Positions 35,438 to 44,036 of a stretch of 64,000 nt of DNA are shown here, piece after piece. The first letter of the stretch is position 1. Each line of letters opens with the position of its first letter. This DNA comes from Methylomonas sp. 11b (GTDB lineage: Bacteria; Pseudomonadota; Gammaproteobacteria; Methylococcales; Methylomonadaceae). The stretch is taken from assembly GCF_000515215.1 (NCBI RefSeq), contig NZ_KI911557.1, forward strand, positions 4,831,741-4,895,740. The letters run 5' to 3'. The position numbers and the translations under genes are program-made. The notes under the pieces are model-generated. The model was not told the DNA's origin and ran no database searches. It saw only the letters and a list, made by a program, of their open reading frames with translations.

Positions 35438-37630
35438 TTAGTATTTAAAGCTCACCGTCAATTGCCCGGACACCGGCATACCCGGCAAGGCCGAGTTGGT
35501 TTGTCCGGATTCGTAATAGACGGTATCGGTCAGGTTAAACACATTGAGTTGCACGTCGTAATGTTTTTGGTGATAGGCCACCACCGCATCCAGGCGGGCG
35601 TAACCCGGCAATACCGCTTCGTTGACGCTGTCGGCATAGCGGTGGCTGGCGTAGTACACACCGCCGCCGACTTCCCAGTTGTCGGTCAAGTGGTAGGTGC
35701 TCCAGGCTACGCCGCTGTGCTCCGGCACGTTGACGGCCGTCATCCCCTCAAACGATTTCACTAAGCCGCTGACCGAGCCGGTGGCCGTGGTCGTAGATTT
35801 GCTGATTTTCGAATCAAGATAGGCATAGGTCAGCGATACGTCCCACTTCGGCAATATTTCGCCGGCTAATCCGGCCTCGAAGCCGTCGGTACTTTGCTCT
35901 CCCGCCAGGATTTGCAGGTTGGAATCGAGCGGCGAGGTGGTGCGGGCATTGGTTTTTTCCAGTCGGAACAAGGCTGCGGTAGCGGACAGTTTGCCGTCGA
36001 ATAACTCCCATTTGCCACCGATTTCGTAGTTGTGGTTTTGCTCGGGCGGCAGGTTGGCATTATTGGCCGAGAGACTGAGACTCTCGGCGGACGGATTGAA
36101 GGATTTGCCGTAACTGAAATAATAGGACTGGGCCTTGCTGGGTTGCCAAACGATACCGCCGCGCGGGCTCCATTGATCGACACTACTATTGAAGTCGGCG
36201 GTACCTATCCTGTCTGTCTGTTGCGCGTCGAACACGTCGTAACGGGTGCCGGCTAACAGTTTCCATTCCGGGTTGATCTCGAATTGATCCAACACATAGC
36301 CGGCGTAGGTTTGGGCTTGCGTCAGGCGATCCGTGGCCAGTGTACCGCTGAAGTGGTACGCCAAGCCGGTGACGCTGGCGGTAAGACGCGGATTGAATAT
36401 CGAAACGCGGCTGACGCCGGTCGAGTTTTTCGATTTGAAATCGTAGTCTTCCCAGCCGAATTCGCTGCCGAACATCAAGGTATTGTTAAAGCCGAACAAG
36501 GGCTTTTTGTAGACAAAATCGGTCTGGTTGTAGACGTTTTCCTGGGTGTTCAGGCGTAAGGCTTGCGAGCGGGCGATAGTACCGGCATCGGCGCCGCTAT
36601 AGGCCGCTGCGCCGGAATACAGATGCGTCAGGTATTTGCGTTCGTAGTCGCCGTAGCGGATCGAGTTTTTCACCGAAAAATCCTGGTTGAAACGGTGGGT
36701 TAATGCCACCGTGGCCACATTGACATCGGTGTCCATCATCCGGTTATCGGTAAAGCCATAAAAGGTGTTGATAGGCACGCCGGCCGGCCGGCCTCGATAC
36801 ATAGGCACGCCGTAATCGAATACGCCTTCTTCCTGTTGATGCAGTAGATTTAGAGTTAAATCGGTATCGGCGCTAATGTCCCATTTGAACGAAGGCGCGA
36901 TACCCCAGCGATTGCTGTAGTTGTAGTCGCGATAGGAATCGGCATCCTGGTACATGACATTCAGCCGGGCCGATAAATCTTGATATTTGGTTTCGGCGTC
37001 GATGGCGGTGCGTTTGAAATCGTACAAGCCATAGGTAAAACTGCCGTTAATCCCGGTTTTACCGGTGGGTTTCTTCGCGACTTGATTGATCACGCCGCCG
37101 GTGGCGCCGCGGCCGAATAATATCGAGGAAGCGCCTTTCAACACTTCGGCTTTTTCAATGAAAAATGTGTCGCGATTGTACTGGCCGTTGTCCTTGACGC
37201 CGTCCAGGTATTGATCCGAGCTGGCGGCGAAACCGCGCAAGGTAATCGAATCGCCGGTACGGCCGCCTTCGCCGGCGGCAATCGTCAGGCCGCTGACGTT
37301 GCGTAAAGCGTCGCGCAGGTTGAAGGCGTTTTGCGACTCGATCAGTTCTTTTTTAACCACGCTGACAGACTGCGGAATGTCGCGCAGTGCCATCTCGGTT
37401 TTACTGCCGGTGGTCGAGGTTTCGGCTTTGAAACGAATGGCTTGCTTTTCGCGGTTGGCTTTGACTTTGACGTCTTCCAAAACCACTTCTTGATCATTGT
37501 TGGCCGCTACATCGGCGGTCGAGTCGGCGGCGAATGCCGCCCCGCTCAGAGCCGCGCCCAGCGGCAAGAGCGCCCCTAAGCGCCACTTGGCAGGGGTGTT
37601 TTTTTTAGTGGTCGAATGGTTTGCAGACAT
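35438..37630 (-). CDS. Fiu-like catecholate siderophore TonB-dependent receptor
   Basis: 730 residues. The signal peptide covers ~34 residues (RLGALLPLGAALSGAAFAAD). The plug has MALRDIPQSVSVVKKELIE, LRDALRNVSGLTIAAGEGG, SITLRGFAASSDQYLDGVKD, KAEVLKGASSILFGRGATGG and the barrel ends GQLTVSFKY. The resemblance is to Fiu/PiuA, which import iron-bound catecholates. The neighbouring PepSY and PiuC-type genes support this. A Fur box about 140 bases upstream predicts repression by iron. Confidence 0.92.
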   Translation of the reverse strand: MSANHSTTKKNTPAKWRLGALLPLGAALSGAAFAADSTADVAANNDQEVVLEDVKVKANREKQAIRFKAETSTTGSKTEMALRDIPQSVSVVKKELIESQNAFNLRDALRNVSGLTIAAGEGGRTGDSITLRGFAASSDQYLDGVKDNGQYNRDTFFIEKAEVLKGASSILFGRGATGGVINQVAKKPTGKTGINGSFTYGLYDFKRTAIDAETKYQDLSARLNVMYQDADSYRDYNYSNRWGIAPSFKWDISADTDLTLNLLHQQEEGVFDYGVPMYRGRPAGVPINTFYGFTDNRMMDTDVNVATVALTHRFNQDFSVKNSIRYGDYERKYLTHLYSGAAAYSGADAGTIARSQALRLNTQENVYNQTDFVYKKPLFGFNNTLMFGSEFGWEDYDFKSKNSTGVSRVSIFNPRLTASVTGLAYHFSGTLATDRLTQAQTYAGYVLDQFEINPEWKLLAGTRYDVFDAQQTDRIGTADFNSSVDQWSPRGGIVWQPSKAQSYYFSYGKSFNPSAESLSLSANNANLPPEQNHNYEIGGKWELFDGKLSATAALFRLEKTNARTTSPLDSNLQILAGEQSTDGFEAGLAGEILPKWDVSLTYAYLDSKISKSTTTATGSVSGLVKSFEGMTAVNVPEHSGVAWSTYHLTDNWEVGGGVYYASHRYADSVNEAVLPGYARLDAVVAYHQKHYDVQLNVFNLTDTVYYESGQTNSALPGMPVSGQLTVSFKY

Positions 37631-37770
37631 AGTATTCCCGTGACTAAATAAATGTTGCTGGCTGCCTGGCTGGGAATGCTGGGTGGCTAAGATTTTACGA
37701 ACCGACAGTTATTGTCCATCGGTTATTGATCGCTATTCGAGCTATGCGGCTCCAAAAAGCCAAGAAATAA

Positions 37771-37800
37771 GATCATTCTCAAATAATAACGATTCTCATT
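37771..37800. promoter_or_regulatory. Fur box for the Fiu-like receptor
   Basis: On the minus strand it reads ATGAGAATCGTTATTATTTG, then AGAATGATC, i.e. overlapping GAGAAT/ATTATT hexamer units of the Fur consensus (GATAATGATAATCATTATC). It is ~140 bases upstream of the receptor ATG at 37630. Confidence 0.7.
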
Positions 37801-38016
37801 TTATTTTTTTTGAGGCTAATGTCAACTCCGGAATTTGTGTGCAGACCGTTTCCCCATTCGAAATCAAAGTTTGGGTAGGCTTACATCTTTGAAAGCATTC
37901 GAGCCGTTTCGGGAGCTCGGTAGCCTAAAGGTTTGCGGAAAGCAGCCTTACGCCTGCAAAAAAAATGGCGAATTAACGGCTGAAATTTTCAAGGGCGAAG
38001 AAATACTTTACTTTTC

Positions 38017-38040
38017 AAATGAGAATAATTATCATTTGAG
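38017..38040. promoter_or_regulatory. Fur box for the small-gene pair
   Basis: AAATGAGAATAATTATCATT followed by TGAG: a near-palindrome very close to the Fur consensus. It ends 26 bases before the GTG at 38067, so Fur would block initiation directly. Confidence 0.8.
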
Positions 38041-38066
38041 TCAGATTAAAAATCAGCTGCCGTGAC

Positions 38067-38279
38067 GTGAAAAGATTATTCCCCTTATTTAGAGAACCCG
38101 AGGCTGTGCGCTTGGCAATCGCTCCGGAAGTTTTGGCGGCGTTGGTCGAAAAAGGCGAAATCCATGCCACGGATTTCCGATGTCTTGATCTAGGGTCGAA
38201 ACAAATCGTTTGGAAAATGTTCTTGTCTCAGACAAAAGCCAAGCTCAGTCGTGGTTTAGCGAATCCGGAGCGGCAATAG
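38067..38279 (+). CDS. Small Fur-box-associated protein, unknown function
   Basis: 70 residues from a GTG (MKRLFPLFREPEAVRLAIAP). The conserved-looking part is LAALVEKGEIHATDFRCLDL followed by GSKQIVWKMFLSQTK. One cysteine, no membrane span, no signal. I do not recognise the family. A strong Fur box lies 26 bases upstream and a second small gene follows after 59 bases, so it is probably expressed under iron limitation. The start codon is uncertain, as no clear ribosome site is visible. Confidence 0.6.
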   Translation: MKRLFPLFREPEAVRLAIAPEVLAALVEKGEIHATDFRCLDLGSKQIVWKMFLSQTKAKLSRGLANPERQ

Positions 38280-38338
38280 TTTTTAATGCGCTTAAAAGTT
38301 TTTACCCAATCCCAGACGATTTTTGAAGGAGTAAACGT

Positions 38339-38584
38339 ATGAGCAAGAAACCCTGTACCCACGAATGTTTGGCGGCGACGGAGTTAAGTAAGGTATTGAT
38401 TTGCCGCGAATGCGGCGTCGTCCACCTGCATTTGCAGAACATGTCCTTGCGCCTGGAAGTTGCCGACTTCCTGAGCTTTGCCGACACCATGTCCGAAGCC
38501 GCGCACCAGGCCAGAGCCGGTCAAAAAGACAAAAGCAAACGCGCCGGATTTACTGTTGTTAAATCCAGCACCAGACTGAATTAG
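38339..38584 (+). CDS. Small protein with CxxC / Cys-His pairs, unknown function
   Basis: 81 residues, preceded by GAAGGAG eight bases before the ATG. It begins MSKKPCTHECLAATELSKVL and continues ICRECGVVHLHLQNMSLRLE. The cysteines and histidines (C6, H8, C10, C23, C26, H30) suggest a small metal-binding ribbon, after which comes a helix and a basic tail (KDKSKRAGF). It is second in the Fur-box unit and is followed by a terminator. I cannot name a family. Confidence 0.65.
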   Translation: MSKKPCTHECLAATELSKVLICRECGVVHLHLQNMSLRLEVADFLSFADTMSEAAHQARAGQKDKSKRAGFTVVKSSTRLN

Positions 38585-38597
38585 CGAAACGCCACTT

Positions 38598-38620
38598 GCC
38601 GGAAAATCCCCGGCGGTTTT
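38598..38620 (+). terminator. Rho-independent terminator of the small-gene pair
   Basis: GCCGG (38598-38602) pairs with CCGGC (38610-38614) around AAAATCC, followed by GGTTTT. It lies 14 bases after the stop at 38584. Confidence 0.6.
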
Positions 38621-38701
38621 CCTAAAATAGTCGCCCCTGAATAAATCAATTGGTTAGAATTTATTCAGGGTCAACTTAATAGTCGGATGGCGTAATAGCC
38701 T

Positions 38702-39258
38702 TCAGAAACTACCAATCCTGCTTTCGCTGTATATGCTCGCATCCAGAGAGACTGCTCTGTCCGCCATGCCTATGGTTTCCGCTCTATGGGCGATGGTTAA
38801 TCGAGTGATGTTTAACGAATTGATTGCCAAATTCACCTTCCGCTCTTTTTCGACATCCAAGTGGCTGGTTGCTTCGTCCAGGACCAGTACCGACGATGGC
38901 GATGTGTTCGCCGGGTTGGATGGACCGATGCAAATTGCGAAATACCGATGGCATACTCGCGTTTCTTTAACACCGCAAAAAGGCTCATTTGCCAATGTAA
39001 AATACAGGGGGGACTGAGTTGGTCGAATTCCGCCAATTCCAGGCGTAGCGGCCTGCACGAAAACCCGAGAGCCGCTCCAATGCCGACCAAATCCATCATA
39101 GTGGATCCGCGTAGCGACACCGCATACTTTGCGCGCAATTCGCTCATGGGGTGTTCGGTGCCGTGGCAAGCGGCGACATAGCCCAAACAGGCCAAGCCGC
39201 ATTCGGCCGCGGTGGTTTGCAAGTATGACGAATGATACGAGTTGCTAACGTGTTTCAT
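38702..39258 (-). pseudogene. C39-peptidase ABC exporter, internally deleted
   Basis: From ATG 39258 the first ~90 residues are a C39 bacteriocin-processing peptidase: YLQTTAAECGLACLGYVAAC (catalytic Cys), then DLVGIGAALGFSCRPLRLEL and PPCILHWQMSLFAVL (catalytic His). Coding then breaks down. In another frame, near 38900-38740, the C-terminal end of the ATPase appears: VLVLDEATSHLDVEKERKVN (Walker B), then RLTIAHRAETIGMADRAVSL. The transmembrane domain, Walker A and signature, some 450-500 residues, are missing. The ATG overlaps the stop of the M16 peptidase gene (ATGA), so the two were once translationally coupled. The intact ancestor was a CvaB/RaxB-type peptide exporter. Confidence 0.85.
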
Positions 39259-42011
39259 TGTGCGGAATCGACAAACACTTCCAGCAACTGATCGGGATTG
39301 ATGTGGCGCGCAATCGCCGCATTCACCTGAGCCAGCGTCAAGGCTTCCACATGGGTATTGAGTTCGGCGTAGTACTGCATATCGCGGCGCAAGCGCAATA
39401 GCAGATTCAGCTTAGCAAACAACTTGTCGTGATCCAGCGTGCTCAGGTCGTTGCGATGTCGCCAGTTATCTTTTGCGTTGCTGAACTCCGTATCTGTGAG
39501 GCCATTTTTCACCAGCAGGGCCAGTTCCTCGTGCACGGCTTTGGAGAGCTGTTGCCGCAGGGCCGGCGCATAGGTCGCGCTGATAGTCAGGGTGGAGCGC
39601 GGTTCAAAGGCAGACGCGCTGATCTTGCTAGCCACGCCGTACGAAATACCCTCTTGTTGACGCAGGCGGCGACCGAGGCGGGATTGCAGCGCATCCTCGC
39701 CCAGTGCGAAATTAACCAGCGTTAACGCCAGGGCGTCAGTCTCGTTCGCTTGCAATGGCTGTCTGAGCTGCGCCGTGTAAATACCGTGCGCGCCCTCGGG
39801 TAAAGCAATGACATGCTGGCCGGGAGCCAATGCGGCGTAAGGCACGGGTGGCCGTTGGTAGGCCTGCTTGCTGCGCCATGGGCCTAGCAGGCTCTCCAAC
39901 TGCTGGTGTGTCGCCTTTGCATCAAACTCCCCGGACAGCACCAACTCCCCATTCGCGCCGTAATAATCGGCATGGAAGGCTTTTACATCGTTCAATTCGA
40001 TACCTTCCAACGCAGCGAGCGCTTCTGCCATGCCGGGCTCGCGACGGATGTCGCCGATAGGGTATTGGCTGGTGAATGCGGTCACGGCTTGTTCCGCAAC
40101 GACTTGCGGTTTTGCGCCCTGGCTTTGGTAGGCGATACGCAACTGATTGCCGACTTCCTTGAATCCCTGCTCCGGCAGCGCCGGATGATGAAGAATATCG
40201 ACCAGAACGCCAAGAAACTCCGGTAACGAGTTGGCGGGCAGATCGAAGCGAATCGCCAAGCGGTCATCAACTGGCGTCATCGACAAGTGGGTATCCAAAC
40301 CCACCAAGCGATCAAACAGTTGTTGCCGATCTAAATTGGCCGAACCGTGCGCCAGCAGGCTACCGGTTACGTCCGCTAAAATACGTTTGCCAAGCATACT
40401 GTCCGCCGTGCCCATACGCAGATTCCACAGACCCTGCACCCTACCGGTCGGTATAGGTTTGGGCCAGAGGGCAATCGCCAGCGACTCGTTAATGCTAAAG
40501 CGCTCGATTTGCGCATCAAGGGCTGCCGCCGTCGCATCGTTAGCCGTTGGTATCGCGGTTTCCGGCAGGTGCGCCGGCACAGACGCGGCGGATGGTTCGC
40601 CGGTTGTTGCGTGCGGTACCACGGATTCCTTTTCCGCCGCGATACTTGCCGCATGCCTTTTGCTCATCAACTGGGCAACCGGGATACTCTGCTGGAAAAT
40701 CGTTTTGGCCGTTTGCTGAATCTCCGGCAAAGACACTTCTTGGGCCGCGTCGATGCTCTCGAACCACAGCCGCCAGTCGCCGATGGATGCAAATTCAGCC
40801 AATCGGTAGCCAAAGGCGGCGGCTTGAGATTGCACGTGTAACGCTTCGTTGCGTATCAAGTTTTTGGCACGTTCCAGTTCTTTTTCCGTGAACGCGTTAT
40901 CGCCCAGCGACTGCACTTGGACTGCTAAGGTGTTTTGGAGTTGTTCCAACGTTTCACTGTCGGCTGTCAGCGGGAGCGCAGTGACTTCGAATGCACCCCC
41001 ATTGCGTAATAGCAATGGCATTGCCGAGACAGAGGCCGCCTGTCCGGCGCTAACCAGCGACTCATGTAAACGACTGGCCGGCGAACCGGCCAGCAACCCG
41101 CTCAGTAGGCCGATTGCCGCAACATGCTTGGCATCGAACGAATGCCGTAACGGATAAAATAATGAGACGGAAGCGACATCGCCGTCGCCGCGAAAACTCG
41201 GTTGCGAATCGCTACTCTCCTGCCCGGACGCCGCTTGGAATGGCGTTACTTGCCCGATTTTGGGCGATTCAATCTCACCAAAATGAGTTTCCAATTGCTT
41301 CCAGGTTTCGGCAACGTCAAATCGACCGGTAATGACCAACAGCGCATTGTCGGGGCGATAGTGTGACCGATAAAAAGCCCGGACGTCGTCGATGGCGATA
41401 CTGCGCAATTCAGCTTCGTTACCTATCGGCGGGCGTACATAGGGGGCAAAGCGAGTGACAACCGGCAGTATTTGTTGCGCTAATTTTTGCTGATGATTGC
41501 TATCGCCAAGCTCCTTTTCTCGCAATACCACTGGTAATTCTCTGGCAATATCCGCTTCCGTAATCTTCAGTTTTTGCATGCGCAAGGCCTCTTGTTCCAG
41601 CAGCCAGTTCAAAGTGGGCTGGTCGCTTGAAAAGGCCGTGTGGTAGATAGTGCGGTCGAAATTGGTATTGCCGTTATAGGCAATGTTGCGGCGCGCCATC
41701 TCGCTAACCAGCGCATGATTGCCCGGCGTCGTGGGCGCGCTAAACAGCAAATGCTCCAGCAAATGCGCGAGGCCGGCCTTTCCTTCGGGATCGGCGAGCG
41801 AACCGCTGAAGTACACCAGTGTCACCGCCGTCCGCTCGGCCTTACTATCGGGAACCAACAAGGCCCGGAAACCGTTCTCGAATTGCCGTTCGATCGCGCC
41901 GTATTTCTCGGTGGCGGCGCTGTTTGTTTTATTTTCCGTGGCGTGCCCGGTAACAACATTGACGAAAGATAGTATTAAAAACGCTATTGAGGTCGAGCGG
42001 GTACGATTCAT
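39255..42011 (-). CDS. M16 family periplasmic zinc metallopeptidase
   Basis: 918 residues from ATG 42011, chosen because a signal peptide (MNRTRSTSIAFLILSFVNVV, then TGHA) starts there and AGGA precedes it; upstream extension is not protein-like. The first M16 domain has the inverted zinc motif HLLEH at residues 83-87, with a downstream Glu in the RELPVVLREKELG helix. A second pair of M16-like domains, inactive as usual, fills residues ~480-918. The size resembles pitrilysin-like two-half enzymes. It lies between a truncated HlyD gene and a broken C39-ABC exporter, so it may have processed the exported peptide (inference). The frame itself looks intact. Confidence 0.88.
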   Translation of the reverse strand: MNRTRSTSIAFLILSFVNVVTGHATENKTNSAATEKYGAIERQFENGFRALLVPDSKAERTAVTLVYFSGSLADPEGKAGLAHLLEHLLFSAPTTPGNHALVSEMARRNIAYNGNTNFDRTIYHTAFSSDQPTLNWLLEQEALRMQKLKITEADIARELPVVLREKELGDSNHQQKLAQQILPVVTRFAPYVRPPIGNEAELRSIAIDDVRAFYRSHYRPDNALLVITGRFDVAETWKQLETHFGEIESPKIGQVTPFQAASGQESSDSQPSFRGDGDVASVSLFYPLRHSFDAKHVAAIGLLSGLLAGSPASRLHESLVSAGQAASVSAMPLLLRNGGAFEVTALPLTADSETLEQLQNTLAVQVQSLGDNAFTEKELERAKNLIRNEALHVQSQAAAFGYRLAEFASIGDWRLWFESIDAAQEVSLPEIQQTAKTIFQQSIPVAQLMSKRHAASIAAEKESVVPHATTGEPSAASVPAHLPETAIPTANDATAAALDAQIERFSINESLAIALWPKPIPTGRVQGLWNLRMGTADSMLGKRILADVTGSLLAHGSANLDRQQLFDRLVGLDTHLSMTPVDDRLAIRFDLPANSLPEFLGVLVDILHHPALPEQGFKEVGNQLRIAYQSQGAKPQVVAEQAVTAFTSQYPIGDIRREPGMAEALAALEGIELNDVKAFHADYYGANGELVLSGEFDAKATHQQLESLLGPWRSKQAYQRPPVPYAALAPGQHVIALPEGAHGIYTAQLRQPLQANETDALALTLVNFALGEDALQSRLGRRLRQQEGISYGVASKISASAFEPRSTLTISATYAPALRQQLSKAVHEELALLVKNGLTDTEFSNAKDNWRHRNDLSTLDHDKLFAKLNLLLRLRRDMQYYAELNTHVEALTLAQVNAAIARHINPDQLLEVFVDSAQ

Positions 42012-42051
42012 GGGTAAGATTCCTGTCCATGGTTGGATAAGTCGAGGTTTG

Positions 42052-42384
42052 TTAAATGATGAAAGATGGCGTTCGTCTCTCAATGTAAAATAAGGTGTCT
42101 CCGGCATGAACCGTTTGACCTTCTTCAACATGAACGGCCGAAATAAGCCCTGGCGCCGGCGTGGCAATAATAATCGCACCGCCATTTGGGACCAACATGC
42201 CGATAGCGTTGGTTCGTTTGGTATAAGACGCAAAGCTGATAAATAAAACGGTTGCAGCGACCAGCGTCAACACAATCGCGAATACCAGCCACGACGACCA
42301 AGACCTTGCCAGCAGGATGTCGCCTTCCAAGCGTCCGGTCTGCGCTGCCATGGCTTCCGCGCGATAAAGATTCGTCGAGAACAT
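42052..42384 (-). pseudogene. HlyD/CvaA-type membrane fusion protein, truncated
   Basis: 110 residues: a cytoplasmic start (MFSTNLYRAEAMAAQTGRLE), one membrane span (~31-52, WLVFAIVLTLVAATVLFISF) and the beginning of the biotinyl-lipoyl-like domain (NAIGMLVPNGGAIIIATPAP, GLISAVHVEEGQTVHAGDTL). It stops after FYIERRTPSFII, where a full HlyD would continue for ~300 residues of coiled coil and barrel. The next gene, M16, starts 41 bases later. It is the third piece of the decayed peptide-export cassette. Confidence 0.8.
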
Positions 42385-42444
42385 GCGTCCTGCCTATCGG
42401 ATTTCGATGTTTGACAGCGAAGCGTGTCGTTGGGCCGCTTAAGC

Positions 42445-42570
42445 GATAAATCCGGCCTTATTAATCCTATGTGCCCCGTCCGGGCTGAGCGCGTCGAGGC
42501 CTGAGCGGGTTGGCCCTTCAGTACCCTCAAGGGCATGGAGGCTAACGGTGTTTAAGGGCTGGGTTAATAA
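42445..42570. repeat. MITE-like element, copy C (diverged)
   Basis: About 126 bp. The left end GATAAATCCGGCCTTATTAA and the right end TTTAAGGGCTGGGTTAATAA are imperfect inverted repeats of the same type as copies A and B. The interior shares a CCGGGCTGAGCGCGTCGAGG-like stretch with copy A but is more diverged. It lies directly after the start of a frame at 42663. Confidence 0.65.
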
Positions 42571-42663
42571 CGTAGAGCTAAAAATCAGCTGTTCGATGGA
42601 ATTTGCGGCTGTAGTGATAACGCCGCAAACAAAATGGCGGCTAGCGAAAAATGATATGGTCAT
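42571..42663 (-). pseudogene. Start of an unknown gene cut off at a MITE-like element
   Basis: ATG 42663 is preceded by CCAGGGGACTTT, one of the better ribosome sites in this area. It begins MTISFFASRHFVCGVITTAA and runs about 31 codons before entering the MITE-like element at 42570; the frame then continues through the element to 42439. This may be the 5' remnant of the first gene of the export cassette, possibly a precursor peptide or another small gene, but I see no double-glycine leader. Confidence 0.35.
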
Positions 42664-43303
42664 AAAGTCCCCTGGATGAATTGATTAGCACCGTGAGGGC
42701 TGGCTAGTCAGGAGACATGGCTGGCAATACGCCTTCTGCGCGAAGGCTGAGTTGACTTTAAGGAAGTTCTCTCTCGCTGTCAACTCATATTATGCGGTAG
42801 GTCTTGTTTGTTTAGTTTTGCAGCAGCCAAGGCTTCGACTGAATAACCAATCTTGTATTTGCCCGTCTTGAACTGTCTATCGAAGCCGAGCAGATTTAAA
42901 CAATCGTCGCCGGCACTTAATCGACAATGTCGGCTAGCAAGCCTGGGATTACGCGGCCACCCGATTAACGTTCTGCGCGGGTGGGCCGTAAATTAGTCAT
43001 GGTCGATCACGCTGATCGCCTGCGGCTTCCGCTTTAACTTCGACGGTTGGCAGCGTCTTGTCGCTGTCGGTTTCGGCGGCCTATGCGCCGGGCCGGCTGA
43101 GTAAAAATAGGAGGTTCGCGGCTAGCGGTGAGGTAACGAACGCAAGGAATATATTGTACCGTTTCGCGAACGGTGCGGTTCGCAAGCTCACCGGCAGCCT
43201 AAGCCAGCGCCTGTTGCGAGCAGAGGTAGACTGGGCAAAATTGCCTACCATTCAAATCCGCGTGGGCACAAAACCCCGTGCCCACCTTACAGGACTTTGA
43301 CAT
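42664..43303. other. Intergenic stretch without a supported gene
   Basis: 640 bases. Two structures stand out: a spaced inverted repeat GAGTTGAC/GTCAACTC (42749-42756 and 42779-42786) and a hairpin GTGGGCAC/GTGCCCAC (43262-43285) just beyond the end of the next minus-strand gene. A plus-strand frame at 43058-43300 (80 codons) runs through the hairpin and does not look coding. Confidence 0.5.
43262..43285. terminator. Hairpin beyond the HEPN-like gene
   Basis: Perfect 8-bp stem GTGGGCAC / GTGCCCAC with loop AAAACCCC, 19 bases past the stop at 43304. There is no U-tract, so it may be a processed end or a repeat rather than an intrinsic terminator. Confidence 0.4.
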
Positions 43304-43885
43304 TCACTTCTGCCAGATCGGCTCGCCTGGACCGGCACCGCCAGGGAACTCCCATCCCATCACGGTCACGGAATCAATGACGGTGCAGATGAGAACAACG
43401 ACGTGATCATGGACCCGCCTTAGCCATTCGATGTCGATTCGAGTATCGAACTTGCCATCCTTCTTGTCGAAGTAGTACAGGTCCGTAGCTCCTGATGAAT
43501 CGGGAGCGTGCCATGATCCATGGCACAGCGCATTGCGAATCTTGGAGGCCTTCTTGATGTCTTCAACGAGTCCTTCGAGGTTCTTGAAGTCTGATTCCTG
43601 ATGATCTCGCATGACCTTGCCATAGACCTCTGCGAGCGGCCAAAGAGTGTCTGTTAGAGCTTGGTGCAACTGCTTGTCCCACTTCGCCAAATGCTCGATT
43701 GCATCTTTTTCGTCGAATATTGTTGTGGCGGTGAATGCGAAGATGGCTTTGCCGAGCACTTCCTCAAGGAGCCCGAACGCCGCGATCGTGCGCCCAAGTT
43801 GCTCCCAAAACTCCGCCGGGAAAAGGTCCGTGGGCCACTTCCGTGGTAGTCGTGCTTGGTCTATGACTGACGGTGATCTTGGCAT
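43304..43885 (-). CDS. HEPN-like protein, unknown function
   Basis: 193 residues, mostly helical: FWEQLGRTIAAFGLLEEVLG, a middle stretch with AKWDKQLHQALTDTLWPLAE, and KASKIRNALCHGSWHAPDSS. The RNALCH hexamer fits the Rx4-6H signature of HEPN domains, many of which are RNases in toxin-antitoxin or defence systems; others are non-catalytic. No antitoxin is visible. It lies next to an SMI1/KNR4 gene and attC-like sequences, as if in an integron cassette (inference). I am confident it is a gene, less so of the fold. Confidence 0.6.
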   Translation of the reverse strand: MPRSPSVIDQARLPRKWPTDLFPAEFWEQLGRTIAAFGLLEEVLGKAIFAFTATTIFDEKDAIEHLAKWDKQLHQALTDTLWPLAEVYGKVMRDHQESDFKNLEGLVEDIKKASKIRNALCHGSWHAPDSSGATDLYYFDKKDGKFDTRIDIEWLRRVHDHVVVLICTVIDSVTVMGWEFPGGAGPGEPIWQK

Positions 43886-44015
43886 GATGTTGTGCGTAGT
43901 TCGGGCAGATGAAAGAAGATGCCATGAGGCCTAGTGTTCAAGGTAACCGGCCTTGCGCGGTTGTTTCTGGGAACGTGACAATATTTACGTGCATTTATGG
44001 CCTCTTTGTGGTGAC

Positions 44016-44036
44016 GCCCAACACTGGAGTTAAGCC
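44016..44036 (-). other. attC-like 3' half-site
   Basis: On the minus strand GGCTTAACTCCAGTGTTGGG, then C, closely resembles the right half of integron attC sites (GGCTTAACTCAAGCGTTAGR). It overlaps the stop of the SMI1 gene. I did not find a matching left half, so it is incomplete or degenerate. Confidence 0.35.

Larger units (their letters stand above)
37631..38066. other. Divergent iron-regulated promoter region
   Basis: 436 bases between the Fiu-like receptor (minus) and a small plus-strand gene. It contains two Fur boxes, one nearer each gene (listed separately). The frames inside it do not look coding. Confidence 0.7.

Noticed and set aside
37683-38065. Overlapping plus-strand frames between the Fiu-like receptor and the small genes
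   Set aside because: They run through both Fur boxes, so the region is better read as promoter.
43058-43300. 80-codon plus-strand frame
   Set aside because: It passes through a perfect hairpin and shows no protein-like pattern beyond a short signal-like stretch.
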